Assembly: GCF_038002825.1 (NCBI RefSeq)
Contig: NZ_JBBODF010000001.1
Coordinates: 1,426,001 to 1,490,000 of the forward strand
Direction of reading: 5' to 3'
Source of the DNA: Paenibacillus sp. FSL H8-0048
GTDB taxonomy: Bacteria > Bacillota > Bacilli > Paenibacillales > Paenibacillaceae
DNA length: 64,000 bases
In this document: positions 45,086-53,515 of the stretch, in pieces
Layout: each line of letters opens with the position of its first letter
How positions within the stretch are numbered: position 1 is the first letter of the stretch
Program-made: the position numbers and the translations under genes
Notes under the pieces: generated by a model
Seen by the model: the letters and a program-made list of their open reading frames with translations, nothing else
Databases searched by the model: none
What the model was told of the DNA's origin: nothing

Positions 45086-45952
45086 TTATCTTTTCACTAG
45101 CAGCTGTATGCCTATATTCCACGGGTCCCTTAGAGTGACGATACCGCCTTCTTCTTCCACACGGTACCCGGCACGCTTCACACGATCAGCGACTTCATGC
45201 ACAGCCACAATGTCCGGGAGCAGCAGAGTAAAATAATCGATGCCCGCCGCATTCGCCGGAGCCGCCGGAGCACCCTTGCCAGCCCAAGTATTCAGCCCCA
45301 TATGATGATGATACCCTCCAGCCGAAATGAACATGGCCGCATCTCCGTAATGGGCGGTCACCGTGAATCCAAGCGCATCCACGTAGAATTTCTTGGCCTC
45401 TGCCAGATCGCCGACATGGAAGTGAACATGACCCATTACAGTGCCGGCCGGCAGCCCGGTCCAGCTCAGTCCTTCCGAGTCAGCCAGCAGACCGTCCACA
45501 TCCACCGGATCTGTAGTCATGACCACATTGCCTGTTGCCTCATACTTCCAGGTGTCACGGGGACGGTCGCGGTACAGCTCGATTCCGTTGTGATCAGGGT
45601 CTTCAATGTATAGGGCTTCGCTGACCAGATGATCCCCCTGGCCCACCGATATCCCGGAGTCAATCAGATTGCGCAGCACCATTCCCAGAGAAGGCCGGTC
45701 CGGCAGCAGAATTGCAAAATGGTACAGTCCGGCCACCGAGTTCCGGCGCAGTACCTGAGCCTGTTCAATCTCCCGCAGCACCAGCAGCACCTGCTGGCCG
45801 TCCGCCGTCAGCTCTGCGCTGCGCCCTTGCTGCCGCAGGATCTTCAGTCCGATCACATTCTGATAAAAGCTCAGCGAGCGCTCCAAATTACTTACACGAA
45901 TCTGTACAAGTCCAATTTCCAGTGCTTGCGGTAAAATAGCTGTTGCTGTCAT
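45086..45952 (-). CDS. VOC family protein, CatE-like (two glyoxalase domains)
   Basis: 288 residues with two vicinal-oxygen-chelate modules, about 8-130 and 165-285. Domain 1: LVQIRVSNLERSLSFYQNVIGL, AGLYHFAILLPDR, and NGIELYRDRP with the metal Glu. Domain 2: MGHVHFHVGDLAEAKKFYVD and GGYHHHMGLNTW with metal His residues. The pattern matches catechol-2,3-dioxygenase-like proteins such as B. subtilis CatE. The ring-cleavage role is likely but the substrate is not certain. Confidence 0.88.
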   Translation of the reverse strand: MTATAILPQALEIGLVQIRVSNLERSLSFYQNVIGLKILRQQGRSAELTADGQQVLLVLREIEQAQVLRRNSVAGLYHFAILLPDRPSLGMVLRNLIDSGISVGQGDHLVSEALYIEDPDHNGIELYRDRPRDTWKYEATGNVVMTTDPVDVDGLLADSEGLSWTGLPAGTVMGHVHFHVGDLAEAKKFYVDALGFTVTAHYGDAAMFISAGGYHHHMGLNTWAGKGAPAAPANAAGIDYFTLLLPDIVAVHEVADRVKRAGYRVEEEGGIVTLRDPWNIGIQLLVKR

Positions 45953-46065
45953 AGGAATCCCTCCTGAAAATATATGCTAAAGGTTTGAACTCAAAGCTTG
46001 GTCGTCACTGCAGTGAACATTTGGACTTCCGGCCGCTGTTGTCCCCAGATTTCTTGATTTTAACC

Positions 46066-46164
46066 GCTCTTCGCGGTAGAAATCCGGTGACAAAGGCGGT
46101 CGCTATCGCTCCTACAGTTCCAAATTTCCCCTCCGCTCTTTTTGCTTTTCGTTTATTTCTTTAG
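46066..46164 (+). repeat. Interspersed ~100-bp repeat, copy 1
   Basis: It matches 49171-49270 in the same direction along almost its whole length. Shared blocks are CGCGGTAGAAATCC, ACAAAGGCGG, CGCTATCGCTCCT and AAATTTCCCCTCCGCT followed by TTTTTGCTTTT. No reading frame fits both copies. The gap 45953-46694 holds this, the 52-bp array, and nothing else that I recognise. Confidence 0.9.
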
Positions 46165-46383
46165 TACTTCTTAAATCATTAAAATTATGTCTCCGGTGCC
46201 AAACCACGCATAATAAGGATTAGTGTTAACTGTTCCTATCCTGTCCATGCAAAGGTAATTTCGATTTCCATTACATACTAACTTACTTAAGTATAGTTGC
46301 AATCTATATGTTTGTCAATTACTTTTGCAAAATGTATCTTGTCCAATAACAAATTTATACTATTGGATAAATAAGATTACCTT

Positions 46384-46579
46384 TGCGCTAACACAACGTA
46401 TGCTGTTTTTCACATACATTCAGGCCGGGTGCTCGCTTGCGATCACAATGTATGCTGTTTTTCACATACATTCGGGCCAGGTGCCTGCTTGCGATCACAA
46501 TGTATGCTGTTTTTCACATACATTTAGGCCGGGTGCCTGCTTGCGAACATAATGTATGCTGTTTTCCACATACATTCGA
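46384..46579 (+). repeat. Array of four 52-bp hairpin repeats
   Basis: The core AATGTATGCTGTTTTTCA starts at 46395, 46447, 46499 and 46551, exactly 52 bp apart. Each unit has an inverted repeat AATGTATG/CATACATT around a T-rich loop, then a spacer GGCCGGGTGCCTGCTTGCGA. The same unit forms a second array at 58412-58580. Confidence 0.95.
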
Positions 46580-46694
46580 GCCACATTCCGCTGTACAAAC
46601 CAATTCGGTTTAAAGCATATCCACACAGCAAAAGGAAACTATAGTTTCCTAATATAATAAAAAAGCCCAGCCAACAGGCCAGACTTCGAAGCAG

Positions 46695-47369
46695 TCATTC
46701 CATATACTTAGGTTCCCCAAGGATCTCTATCGATACATCCTGCGCAGTAATTTTTAGTTCACTCGGTGGAGAATCCATCAGAACCCTTAGCTCGAACCCC
46801 TGCTCCACGGCATAGATCTCGTCATACAGCCAATATTTCTTCTCAAGCGGCTCCGGCAAGCGCAGTCCGCTCACACTGCTGAACGTTAGCTTCACCTCAC
46901 ACTGGTAATGCATCGCCCCGCCGCAGTCCAGAATCATCTCCAGCACGTCTTCTGCAGGCATAGTATAAGAGATGACTCTGGCATCGTGCAGACTCTTCTC
47001 GACTAGCTGTACCGCGCCCTCCGGGAGTTCATGCTTAATCGATTCGTACCCTTTGCGGTATCCCCTGAAAAGCACCTGCATCCGTTCATCATATTCCCTG
47101 CCCCACTGCAAGGCCCGTTCCTTAAACTCAGGCGCAGGATGAGTGGAATTTATGGTTCCGTCATGTATCGAGGCGTGGAAGTACCCTGGAAGATATTTTA
47201 GGAGATCTTTTTTCATATACTCCAGATAATCCTTAGCCCGCTCCTCATAGCTGATCCCCTCCGCCACATGCCAGGCCACATCCTCCACCCAATCCTGCTC
47301 CGTCTCCGGGAAGACCATGAACCCGCGCACCTGCATTTCTTCATACCAGGGTATAGTGAAAAATTTCAT
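46695..47369 (-). CDS. DUF4085 family protein
   Basis: 224 residues opening with the DUF4085 signature FFTIPWYEEMQVRGFM. Cytoplasmic, acidic, helical first half (GISYEERAKDYLEYMKKDLL), beta-rich second half (MHYQCEVKLTFSSVSGLRLP) that may hold a small binding domain. The family occurs in Bacillales with no known role. It follows the 47400-47795 gene on the same strand. Confidence 0.82.
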   Translation of the reverse strand: MKFFTIPWYEEMQVRGFMVFPETEQDWVEDVAWHVAEGISYEERAKDYLEYMKKDLLKYLPGYFHASIHDGTINSTHPAPEFKERALQWGREYDERMQVLFRGYRKGYESIKHELPEGAVQLVEKSLHDARVISYTMPAEDVLEMILDCGGAMHYQCEVKLTFSSVSGLRLPEPLEKKYWLYDEIYAVEQGFELRVLMDSPPSELKITAQDVSIEILGEPKYME

Positions 47370-47399
47370 TCTGCCGTTCCCTCCGTTTTGTTGCGATCC

Positions 47400-47795
47400 T
47401 TAATTCCCGGCCAGCTTCTCCCCTACATATACCCTGTGCTCCTGCGAAGCAGCCAGAACCCAGACGGTTAACTGCTGCTTATTGAACAGGAACTCATTAT
47501 CTACCTTGAGATATGGGAGCTTCGTCCCCTCGAAGGGTCCGTCATTGCGCAACATTGCATTCTCCGCCTTCATAATGTTCTTCATCTGATCTTTACTCAG
47601 CCGCAGGAACTGTGCAGTCTCTGCAAGTGTCATTAACGGATGGTCCTCTGCTTGGCTCACCGCCTGCGATCCGGCAGGTGCCGGCAGCTGCTTCTCATAA
47701 CCCGCCCTAAGTCGGTCGCCAATTACGAAGCTGCCGGCAACCAGACACAGGCCCAGAATCAGAGCAGCTCCAAGAATGGTATATTGATTCTTCAT
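47400..47795 (-). CDS. Membrane-anchored protein with excisionase-like helix-turn-helix
   Basis: 131 residues. An N-terminal signal-anchor (ILGAALILGLCLVAGSFVIG) is followed by a short linker (PAPAGSQAVSQAED) and then a domain of the excisionase/MerR-like type: LMTLAETAQFLRLSKDQMKN, ending with the LPYLKVDNEFLFNKQQLTVW wing. Such domains normally bind DNA in the cytoplasm; with a single N-terminal anchor the domain could face either side. GGAG precedes the ATG. It is upstream of the DUF4085 gene. Confidence 0.7.
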   Translation of the reverse strand: MKNQYTILGAALILGLCLVAGSFVIGDRLRAGYEKQLPAPAGSQAVSQAEDHPLMTLAETAQFLRLSKDQMKNIMKAENAMLRNDGPFEGTKLPYLKVDNEFLFNKQQLTVWVLAASQEHRVYVGEKLAGN

Positions 47796-47890
47796 CTACA
47801 GCATCTCCTTATATGTATGTTAGATCCATATGTGTCAGTCTAAACGAAAGAAATCGCAGTGTAAAGTTAACGCCAGGGCAGCTATGCATC

Positions 47891-47925
47891 AAAAAAAGTG
47901 GCCCCGCCGGTAACCGGCAGGGCCA
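47891..47925 (-). terminator. Terminator hairpin (distal of two)
   Basis: TGGCCCCGCCGG pairs with CCGGCAGGGCCA around TAA; seven T follow on the minus strand. Confidence 0.85.
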
Positions 47926-48031
47926 AAGTCTATTGTAAGGGGGTCATGGCTCTACTATACTGAGCGAAGCTTAAGACCAGATGAAAAACACATAAAGGTT
48001 TAATGAAAATGATTGAATATCTCAGTGGATG

Positions 48032-48066
48032 AAAAGAAAGACCCTGCCGAGGCACGGCGGGGTCTT
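48032..48066 (-). terminator. Terminator hairpin (proximal of two) after the Rrf2 gene
   Basis: AAGACCCTGCCG pairs with CGGCGGGGTCTT around five bases; TTTCTTTTC follows on the minus strand. Bases to its right (48067-48140) resemble those to the right of the 47891 hairpin, so hairpin plus flank appear duplicated. The gap 47796-48178 holds nothing else. Confidence 0.85.
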
Positions 48067-48178
48067 CCACAAATGGTTCCACTGGGGGGTGGAGAACTTC
48101 ACTATACTCCCCGAACCTTAAAAAAACATAAAGCGGGGCTGAAGGTTTCCTTAAAATTCACTTCCATCAAATCCTGGC

Positions 48179-48601
48179 TTATCCTACAGGAATCTGATGT
48201 ACGATCTGATCCAGGGTGACCTCCTGCAGCACATTCTCCATCGCCTTCTGGGCAAGAGAGAACACAGGAACAATAGCTCCTGCAATGTTCTTGCCCACCG
48301 GACATTCCGGGTTCGGATGCTCATGGACAGAGAACAGAGAGTCCTCTTCCACTGCATTCACTGCCTTATAAATCTGCAGCAGCGTAATATCAGCTGCACT
48401 GCGGGCAAGCTTCGCTCCGGCGACACCGGGACGAACCTCCACAAGTCCCGCCTTATTGAGCATACCCGTAAGGCGGCGAATTACTACGGGGTTCGTATTC
48501 ACGCTGCCGGCGATCCACTCGGAGGTGCTTTTGCCGTCTTTGTTGCTGTCAATTAAGGTTAGAATATGAATAGCCACCGCAAACCGCGTGCTGATGTTCA
48601 T
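48179..48601 (-). CDS. Rrf2 family transcriptional regulator (YwnA-like)
   Basis: 140 residues from the ATG at 48601 (AAGGAG upstream); 36 earlier in-frame residues have no site. Winged helix of the Rrf2 type: STRFAVAIHILTLIDSN, GSVNTNPVVIRRLTGMLNKA and GLVEVRPGVAGAKLARSA. Only one Cys remains in the region where IscR/NsrR bind an iron-sulfur cluster (HPNPECPVGKNI), so it should not carry a cluster, as in YwnA. It lies 108 bp downstream of the carboxymuconolactone decarboxylase-like gene and may control it. Confidence 0.9.
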   Translation of the reverse strand: MNISTRFAVAIHILTLIDSNKDGKSTSEWIAGSVNTNPVVIRRLTGMLNKAGLVEVRPGVAGAKLARSAADITLLQIYKAVNAVEEDSLFSVHEHPNPECPVGKNIAGAIVPVFSLAQKAMENVLQEVTLDQIVHQIPVG

Positions 48602-48708
48602 GTCAATCACTCCTTCACACTGGCCGGAAAGCTTCCGCCAGATGCAACTATAATAGTTACATTTAGAGCAATTGTCAATCCCGCAGGGGGTTTGCAGACA
48701 ATAGAACA

Positions 48709-49029
48709 CTATTCACTGTCATACGCCTGCAATGCCACCGGCAGGGCTTGAATCACCACATTACCCACCGCTGGAAGGGGCAGCAGCACTGCGCTGATGA
48801 TCTCGTCACGGGTTGCGCCGAGCGCTTTGGCATGCTTGACGTGAAAGGGAAGCCCGCTCTCCAGCCTAACCGCCGCGAGTACGGAAATATAGGCAATCTC
48901 CTCGGTTTTGGCATCCAGGCTGCTTGCGGCATCCAGCTTCTTCACAATTTCACCAAGGGCCTTCTGCTGCTCCGGCGCTTCCTTCATAAATGTCATGAAG
49001 GCATGACTGACTTGCGGTACATTATCCAC
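48709..49029 (-). CDS. Carboxymuconolactone decarboxylase family protein
   Basis: 106 residues of the CMD/AhpD all-helical fold: KTEEIAYISVLAAVRLESGLP then FHVKHAKALGATRDEIISAV. The CxxC of AhpD-like peroxidases is absent; the equivalent position reads LPFHVKHA. It may therefore be a non-redox CMD homologue. Upstream of, and in line with, the Rrf2 regulator gene. Confidence 0.85.
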   Translation of the reverse strand: MDNVPQVSHAFMTFMKEAPEQQKALGEIVKKLDAASSLDAKTEEIAYISVLAAVRLESGLPFHVKHAKALGATRDEIISAVLLPLPAVGNVVIQALPVALQAYDSE

Positions 49030-49170
49030 TTAAATTAACCCTCCGATTCTGGAAACATATTCTTGCATTCCATATCATAACATCATCTTTAGTATGAGGG
49101 TTTCTTGCGTAATGCATACATTACAGCTGTTAAATATTCCTATATAAGTCGCACTTAAGTATTAGAAACT

Positions 49171-49270
49171 GCTCCTCGCGGTAGAAATCCAAATACAAAG
49201 GCGGACGCTATCGCTCCTCCAGTTCTAAATTTCCCCTCCGCTTCTTTTTGCTTTTTGTTAATAGCTTTAG
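49171..49270 (+). repeat. Interspersed ~100-bp repeat, copy 2
   Basis: Same sequence family and orientation as 46066-46164, 3.1 kb away, with scattered point differences. It lies directly after the stop of the methionine aminopeptidase gene. Confidence 0.9.
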
Positions 49271-49288
49271 TTTGCGTCTTATATATCC

Positions 49289-50035
49289 TCACGCACTGGT
49301 CAGAATAATCGGCTTGCCTTTGGTGACCACAATGGTATGCTCAAACTGGGCCACGCGGCTGTTGTCGGCAACGCTGAGTGTCCAGCCATCTGACTGCTGC
49401 TCTACAAAATCAGTGCCCGTGGACAGAAACGGCTCGATGGTAATGACCTGGCCTTCTTTCAGCACTGTCGTCACACGCGGATTATAAAAGGGCAGAATCT
49501 CAAACGGCTTCTCATGCAACGCTTTGCCGATGCCGTGGCTGCACAGGTTACGCACGACTTTATAGCCGCGCTTCCGTGCTTCCGACTCCATAACCCGGCC
49601 GATTTCGTTAACCTTCATACCCGCCCGGAGATGATTAATCACGCTCATCATGGTCTCTTCTGTACTCCGGCAGAGGTGGATCAGTTTCTCATTATATGGA
49701 GGCAGTTGAAACGATACCCCGGCATCGCCAAAATAACCGTTCAGCTCGGCAGAGACATCAATATTGATCAGATCTCCCGGCTGAATGACACGTTGTCCCG
49801 GAATTCCGTGCGCCACCTCTTCATTCACACTAATACAGGTCGTTCCGGGGAAGTTGTAGGTTACCTTTGGAGCAGATTTTGCGCCAAAATGGTTTAGAAT
49901 CTTCGCTCCCACTTCATCCAGCTCTGCAGTCGTCATTCCGGGAACTACACTTTTCTTCATCTCCGCAATGGTATGGCCCACCACTGCACCCGCCGCTTTC
50001 AGTCCTTGCATATCCTGGAGCGTCTCGCTCGTCAT
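49289..50035 (-). CDS. map: Type I methionine aminopeptidase (second-type, YflG-like)
   Basis: Removes the initiator methionine from new proteins. 248 residues. All metal-binding positions are visible: INIDVSAELNGYFGDAG (two Asp), LCSHGIGKALHEKP (His), ITIEPFLSTG (Glu) and AQFEHTIVV (Glu). The main map gene of Bacillales lies in the ribosomal protein cluster; a stand-alone copy of this length resembles B. subtilis YflG, so this is probably a paralogue (inference). Confidence 0.93.
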   Translation of the reverse strand: MTSETLQDMQGLKAAGAVVGHTIAEMKKSVVPGMTTAELDEVGAKILNHFGAKSAPKVTYNFPGTTCISVNEEVAHGIPGQRVIQPGDLINIDVSAELNGYFGDAGVSFQLPPYNEKLIHLCRSTEETMMSVINHLRAGMKVNEIGRVMESEARKRGYKVVRNLCSHGIGKALHEKPFEILPFYNPRVTTVLKEGQVITIEPFLSTGTDFVEQQSDGWTLSVADNSRVAQFEHTIVVTKGKPIILTSA

Positions 50036-50131
50036 CCCTGCTCACATTCCTCTCGTTATCAAAGCTTCACCTTGAGTATGTATCCTACAAGTATAACAGC
50101 CTTGTTACGCAGAGTGAAATGAACGTACCTC

Positions 50132-50761
50132 TTAGCTTATTGCACCTACAGCCTTCATCCAGGCATCGGCGATTAGGGCATGTCCCGCAGGCGAAGGGTG
50201 AACGCCATCCGCCGCCCAGTAGCCAGGTTCAGCCTTGACCGATGCCGCTGCGAACAGACCGTCCAGCGGCACGAGTACAGCGCCGTATTCACGGGCCAGC
50301 TCACGGACTATGTGAATTTTGGGGTCCAGGTCCTGACGCCAGCCCTTGCGGTCTTCCGGCACCGGCAATACGAACGGCTCCACCAGCACCAGCTTGGCAT
50401 CCAGATGCTGCTTGGTCCGCTCAATCAGATCACGGTAGGACGACTCGAATTCTGCCGCCGTAGTCTCCTGCCCGGAATCATACCAGCGCCAGGTATCATT
50501 TATTCCAATATAAATAGACACCCAGGTTGGCTTCAGCGCAAGACAATCCCTCTCCCAGCGCTCCTGCAGGTCTACCGCCCGGTTGCCGCTGATTCCGCGG
50601 TTCAGGAATGTAAGCTTCTGCTCCGCATACTGAAGGCCCAGCCGGGCGCCCGCCATCAGCGCGTAACCTACACCCAGCGATGAGGCATCGGCGTAATTGC
50701 GTCCACAATCTGTGATACTATCCCCCTGGAACAGGATGATATCGTTCTTTTGAAATGGCAT
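50132..50761 (-). CDS. SGNH/GDSL hydrolase
   Basis: 209 residues with all four blocks of the SGNH family: ILFQGDSITDCGR (Ser), NRGISGNR (Gly), IYIGINDTW (Asn) and WAADGVHPSPAGHAL (Asp and His). No signal peptide, so it acts in the cytoplasm. Likely an esterase or carbohydrate deacetylase; relatives act on acetylated xylo-oligosaccharides, which would fit a plant-polysaccharide lifestyle, but the substrate is not shown. Confidence 0.92.
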   Translation of the reverse strand: MPFQKNDIILFQGDSITDCGRNYADASSLGVGYALMAGARLGLQYAEQKLTFLNRGISGNRAVDLQERWERDCLALKPTWVSIYIGINDTWRWYDSGQETTAAEFESSYRDLIERTKQHLDAKLVLVEPFVLPVPEDRKGWRQDLDPKIHIVRELAREYGAVLVPLDGLFAAASVKAEPGYWAADGVHPSPAGHALIADAWMKAVGAIS

Positions 50762-50869
50762 ACCTGAAATCCTCCTATGAAAACATCTATTATATAAACA
50801 TGATCATTATAGCAAATTGACTTTCCTGCGGACACGTTTTCATTGAAAATTATTCCTTATAGCAAACAA

Positions 50870-50909
50870 GAAAACCCCCTAAGACTGCCATATTGACAGC
50901 CTCAGGGGG
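50870..50909 (-). terminator. Terminator of the ndh operon
   Basis: CCCCCT..AG.CTG pairs with CAG.CT..AGGGGG; GGGGGTTTTCTTG follows on the minus strand. Confidence 0.82.
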
Positions 50910-50925
50910 CTCTTAGGATCAAAAA

Positions 50926-52104
50926 CTAATAGGCCAGGCTGAACAAGCCATGGATATGAGTCAAATAACGGATATTGCTGGCTTCCTTCATCAGCGTGGC
51001 CGGCAGCCCCTTCAGCGGAGTGGAGTTACCGCCGACAATCGCTACCCCGTCTTTGCGTCCGAGGCTGGCAAGTGTGCCGGAATTGACCGGGCTGAAGGCT
51101 TCCTGCGGCTTATCATTAAGATAAGCGAACAGATTGTAGCCAATCAGCTCACCCATCTGCCAGGCGATCTGTGCCGTTGGCGGATAAGGACGGCCATCCG
51201 GTGCAAAGACAACAGCGCTGTCTCCGGCTACAAATACATTTGGGTGTGAAGTGGACTGCAGGAACTCATTTACCGTGGCCCGGCCGCGGTTGACTTCAAG
51301 ACCGGATTCGCCAACCAGCGGATTGCCCTGTACCCCGCCGGTCCAGACGAAGGTGTTCGCCACAATCTGCTGCCCATCCTTCAGATCAATCGTATTGTCA
51401 ACCACCTTCGTAACCGGAAGACCCGTCAGGAACTGCACCCCGCGCTTCTCCAGGCTGGCCGTAGCGCGCTCAATCAGATGATCCGGCAGGACAGGGAGAA
51501 TCTTCGGACCCGCTTCAACGAGCAGAAGCTTGATCTCAGCAGGATTCACTCCATATTGCTTCGTCAGCTTAGGCAGAATATCGGCAATTTCGCCTACCAG
51601 CTCAACGCCGGTCAGTCCGCCGCCGCCGATCAGAATCGTAGCATCTGCTGCGTTGCGGGTTTTGGAATAGTCACGAATCCGGTCTTCAATATGACGGCGA
51701 ATCCGCAGCGCATCTGCTGCTGATTTCAGCACCATGCTGTACTCTTCAAGTCCCGGAATACCAAAGTATGCAGTGGTGCTGCCCAGACCGACAACGAGCG
51801 CATCATAAGTCAGCATAACGCCGTCCGAGAGAATAACCTGTTTGTTCTCTGCAGAGAACGAGTTGACCTTGGCGATTTTCAGATCAATATCCTTACCGGC
51901 GAACAGCTTCGCCAGCGGCATGGCAACCGCCTGTTCAGACGCGCTGCCCGCTGCAAGCCGGTGCAATTCCGTAATAATCTGATGTGTCGGATATTGATTG
52001 ACTACCGTAATTTTGGCTTCCTCTTTGCTCATATATTTACGAACGGTTAAGGCACTGAGCAGACCGCCGTACCCTGCACCCAGAATCACTATATGTTTTG
52101 ACAT
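50926..52104 (-). CDS. ndh: Type II NADH dehydrogenase
   Basis: 392-residue FAD flavoprotein, peripheral on the inner membrane face, that passes electrons from NADH to menaquinone without pumping protons. Seen: the FAD fold HIVILGAGYGGLLSAL at the N-terminus, the NADH fold ATILIGGGGLTGVELVGEIAD, VFVAGDSAVV near 300, and a C-terminal AQIAWQMGELIGYNL region. The start is one of two adjacent ATGs behind GGAGG (52104 chosen). It lies 31 bp after the DUF1641 gene, the same order as yjlC-ndh of B. subtilis. Confidence 0.92.
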   Translation of the reverse strand: MSKHIVILGAGYGGLLSALTVRKYMSKEEAKITVVNQYPTHQIITELHRLAAGSASEQAVAMPLAKLFAGKDIDLKIAKVNSFSAENKQVILSDGVMLTYDALVVGLGSTTAYFGIPGLEEYSMVLKSAADALRIRRHIEDRIRDYSKTRNAADATILIGGGGLTGVELVGEIADILPKLTKQYGVNPAEIKLLLVEAGPKILPVLPDHLIERATASLEKRGVQFLTGLPVTKVVDNTIDLKDGQQIVANTFVWTGGVQGNPLVGESGLEVNRGRATVNEFLQSTSHPNVFVAGDSAVVFAPDGRPYPPTAQIAWQMGELIGYNLFAYLNDKPQEAFSPVNSGTLASLGRKDGVAIVGGNSTPLKGLPATLMKEASNIRYLTHIHGLFSLAY

Positions 52105-52135
52105 CATAATTCCTCCATCATTAAGTATTACGGGC

Positions 52136-52573
52136 TTATTTGCCCGATTGACGCTCACCGCTGACCTGCAGATAGGCATTCATGAACCGGAGCGCCTTCT
52201 GTACCTGCGGGTCCTTGATCATCTTCATCATGCCGAACAGGCTGATGGTTTCGCTGCTTGCCTCCGCGCGGTCCTTCGCTTCAATGACAGTGGCCGCCAG
52301 ATTCTTGGCCGTGCCCACCACAGGACCCGCCATTTCCTTAATCGCGCCAACTGTATCATTCTTAAGCACTTCGTCCGTGGCAACAGACTGCACAAATTCT
52401 AGTGATTTGGACAATACACTAACCATTTGTGTGATCTGCGGCAGCTGCTCAACCAGTACCATCAGAGATTGCTGAACCTCCGGCTTCAGGAGCTCTTTCA
52501 GCACATCCTCTTTGGGAAGGGCTGCTTCTGGTATTTCTTGTTCAGGAAGATTTTGGGTAACGGTTTCTGACAT
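52136..52573 (-). CDS. DUF1641 protein (YjlC-like)
   Basis: 145 residues, helical, acidic N-terminus (QNLPEQEIPEAALPKEDVL), then the DUF1641 core with LVEQLPQITQMVSVLSKSLE and SLFGMMKMIKDPQVQKALRF. In B. subtilis the equivalent YjlC precedes Ndh and shares its Rex-controlled promoter. Its biochemical role is unknown. It is the first gene of the operon here, preceded by a good AAGGAG site and three redox-regulator-like palindromes. Confidence 0.9.
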   Translation of the reverse strand: MSETVTQNLPEQEIPEAALPKEDVLKELLKPEVQQSLMVLVEQLPQITQMVSVLSKSLEFVQSVATDEVLKNDTVGAIKEMAGPVVGTAKNLAATVIEAKDRAEASSETISLFGMMKMIKDPQVQKALRFMNAYLQVSGERQSGK

Positions 52574-52628
52574 TTCGAAGTCTCCTTTTACATATCGTAT
52601 TCTTGCATAATGAACTCCTATGAAACTA

Positions 52629-52709
52629 TGTGACTATTATAACACTCTATTTGTTATTATTGTCACAATCTTTTTGCCTTTTCAACCTATTTTTGTGATT
52701 ATTATCACT
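52629..52709. promoter_or_regulatory. Three Rex/FNR-like operators upstream of the yjlC-ndh operon
   Basis: Sites: TGTGA-CTATTA-TAACA (52629-52644), TGTTA-TTATTG-TCACA (52652-52667, inside TTGTTATTATTGTCACAA) and TGTGA-TTATTA-TCACT (52694-52709). Each is an imperfect TGTGA-N6-TCACA dyad, 56 to 136 bp upstream of the DUF1641 start codon. Rex, which reads the NADH/NAD ratio, controls this operon in B. subtilis; Fnr uses a similar dyad. The gap up to 52896 also carries the nitroreductase promoter. Confidence 0.65.
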
Positions 52710-52896
52710 TCCTCATCAATTTCATCAAGCCAGGTTGATTAATAAGGTTAAATTTACAAATGATTATGTTTTTACTCATTGACGTATACGGATAGTCGTG
52801 ATATCTTAAGTAAGTAACTTATTGTAAGTTCATTAATTAATAACAGCAATTGATTATAACTAAGCAGCATACATAATTAGATGGAGGTAATGATTT

Positions 52897-53514
52897 ATGA
52901 GTACTTTTTCCGAATTGGTGCAATCCCGCAGATCAGCTAATAATTTCGTGGAAGGTGTTACCATCCCGCAGAGTGAGCTTGAAGAAATGTTTTCTCTGGC
53001 CCGGCTGGCACCCTCGGCTTATAATCTTCAGCACGCCCATTACAAGGTGATCAGCAATGACAGTGTGAAGGAAGCCATCCGCAAGGATGCGTACGGCCAA
53101 TACAAGATCCACACTGCTTCTGCTGTTATTGTGGTGCTGGGTGACAAGAATGCCTATCTGCAGGCTCCTGAAATCTATAGCGGGCTTAAGCTGCTGGGAG
53201 CGATGAGCGAGGATGCTTACGAGCAGACCATTCAATCCATCAACGATGCTTATACCGGGAACGATGCGTTCCAGCGGGATGAAGCGATCCGCAATGCCTC
53301 GCTGTCGGCGATGCAGTTCATGCTGATTGCCAAGGATAAGGGCTGGGATACCTGCCCGATGATCGGCTTCGATCCGGAGGCTGTGAAGGCTACCCTTGGT
53401 CTCGGAGAGCATATGGTTCCGGTGATGCTGATTACGATCGGCAAGGATAACCAGCACAAGATCAGACCGCGCGGCTACCGCAAGCCGGTTAATGAGTTTG
53501 TTGAATTTATTTAA
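52897..53514 (+). CDS. Nitroreductase family protein (YodC/MhqN-like)
   Basis: 205-residue FMN-dependent NAD(P)H oxidoreductase. Seen: VQSRRSANNF (FMN phosphate binding), LARLAPSAYNLQHAHYKVIS, ASLSAMQFMLIAKDKGWDTCPM and the C-terminal KIRPRGYRKPVNEFV. Close in layout to B. subtilis YodC and MhqN, which respond to quinones and thiol stress. GGAGG precedes the ATG. It is divergent from the ndh operon and may share its regulatory region. Confidence 0.92.
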   Translation: MSTFSELVQSRRSANNFVEGVTIPQSELEEMFSLARLAPSAYNLQHAHYKVISNDSVKEAIRKDAYGQYKIHTASAVIVVLGDKNAYLQAPEIYSGLKLLGAMSEDAYEQTIQSINDAYTGNDAFQRDEAIRNASLSAMQFMLIAKDKGWDTCPMIGFDPEAVKATLGLGEHMVPVMLITIGKDNQHKIRPRGYRKPVNEFVEFI

Positions 53515-53515
53515 T

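Noticed and set aside
46325..46552. 75-codon plus-strand frame across the 52-bp array
   Set aside because: The peptide is just the translated repeat, with no ribosome site. The same frame is not kept in the second array because of a one-base deletion there.
46384..46579. The regularly spaced repeats as a CRISPR array
   Set aside because: The spacer parts between hairpins are as conserved as the hairpins themselves, and no cas genes are present.
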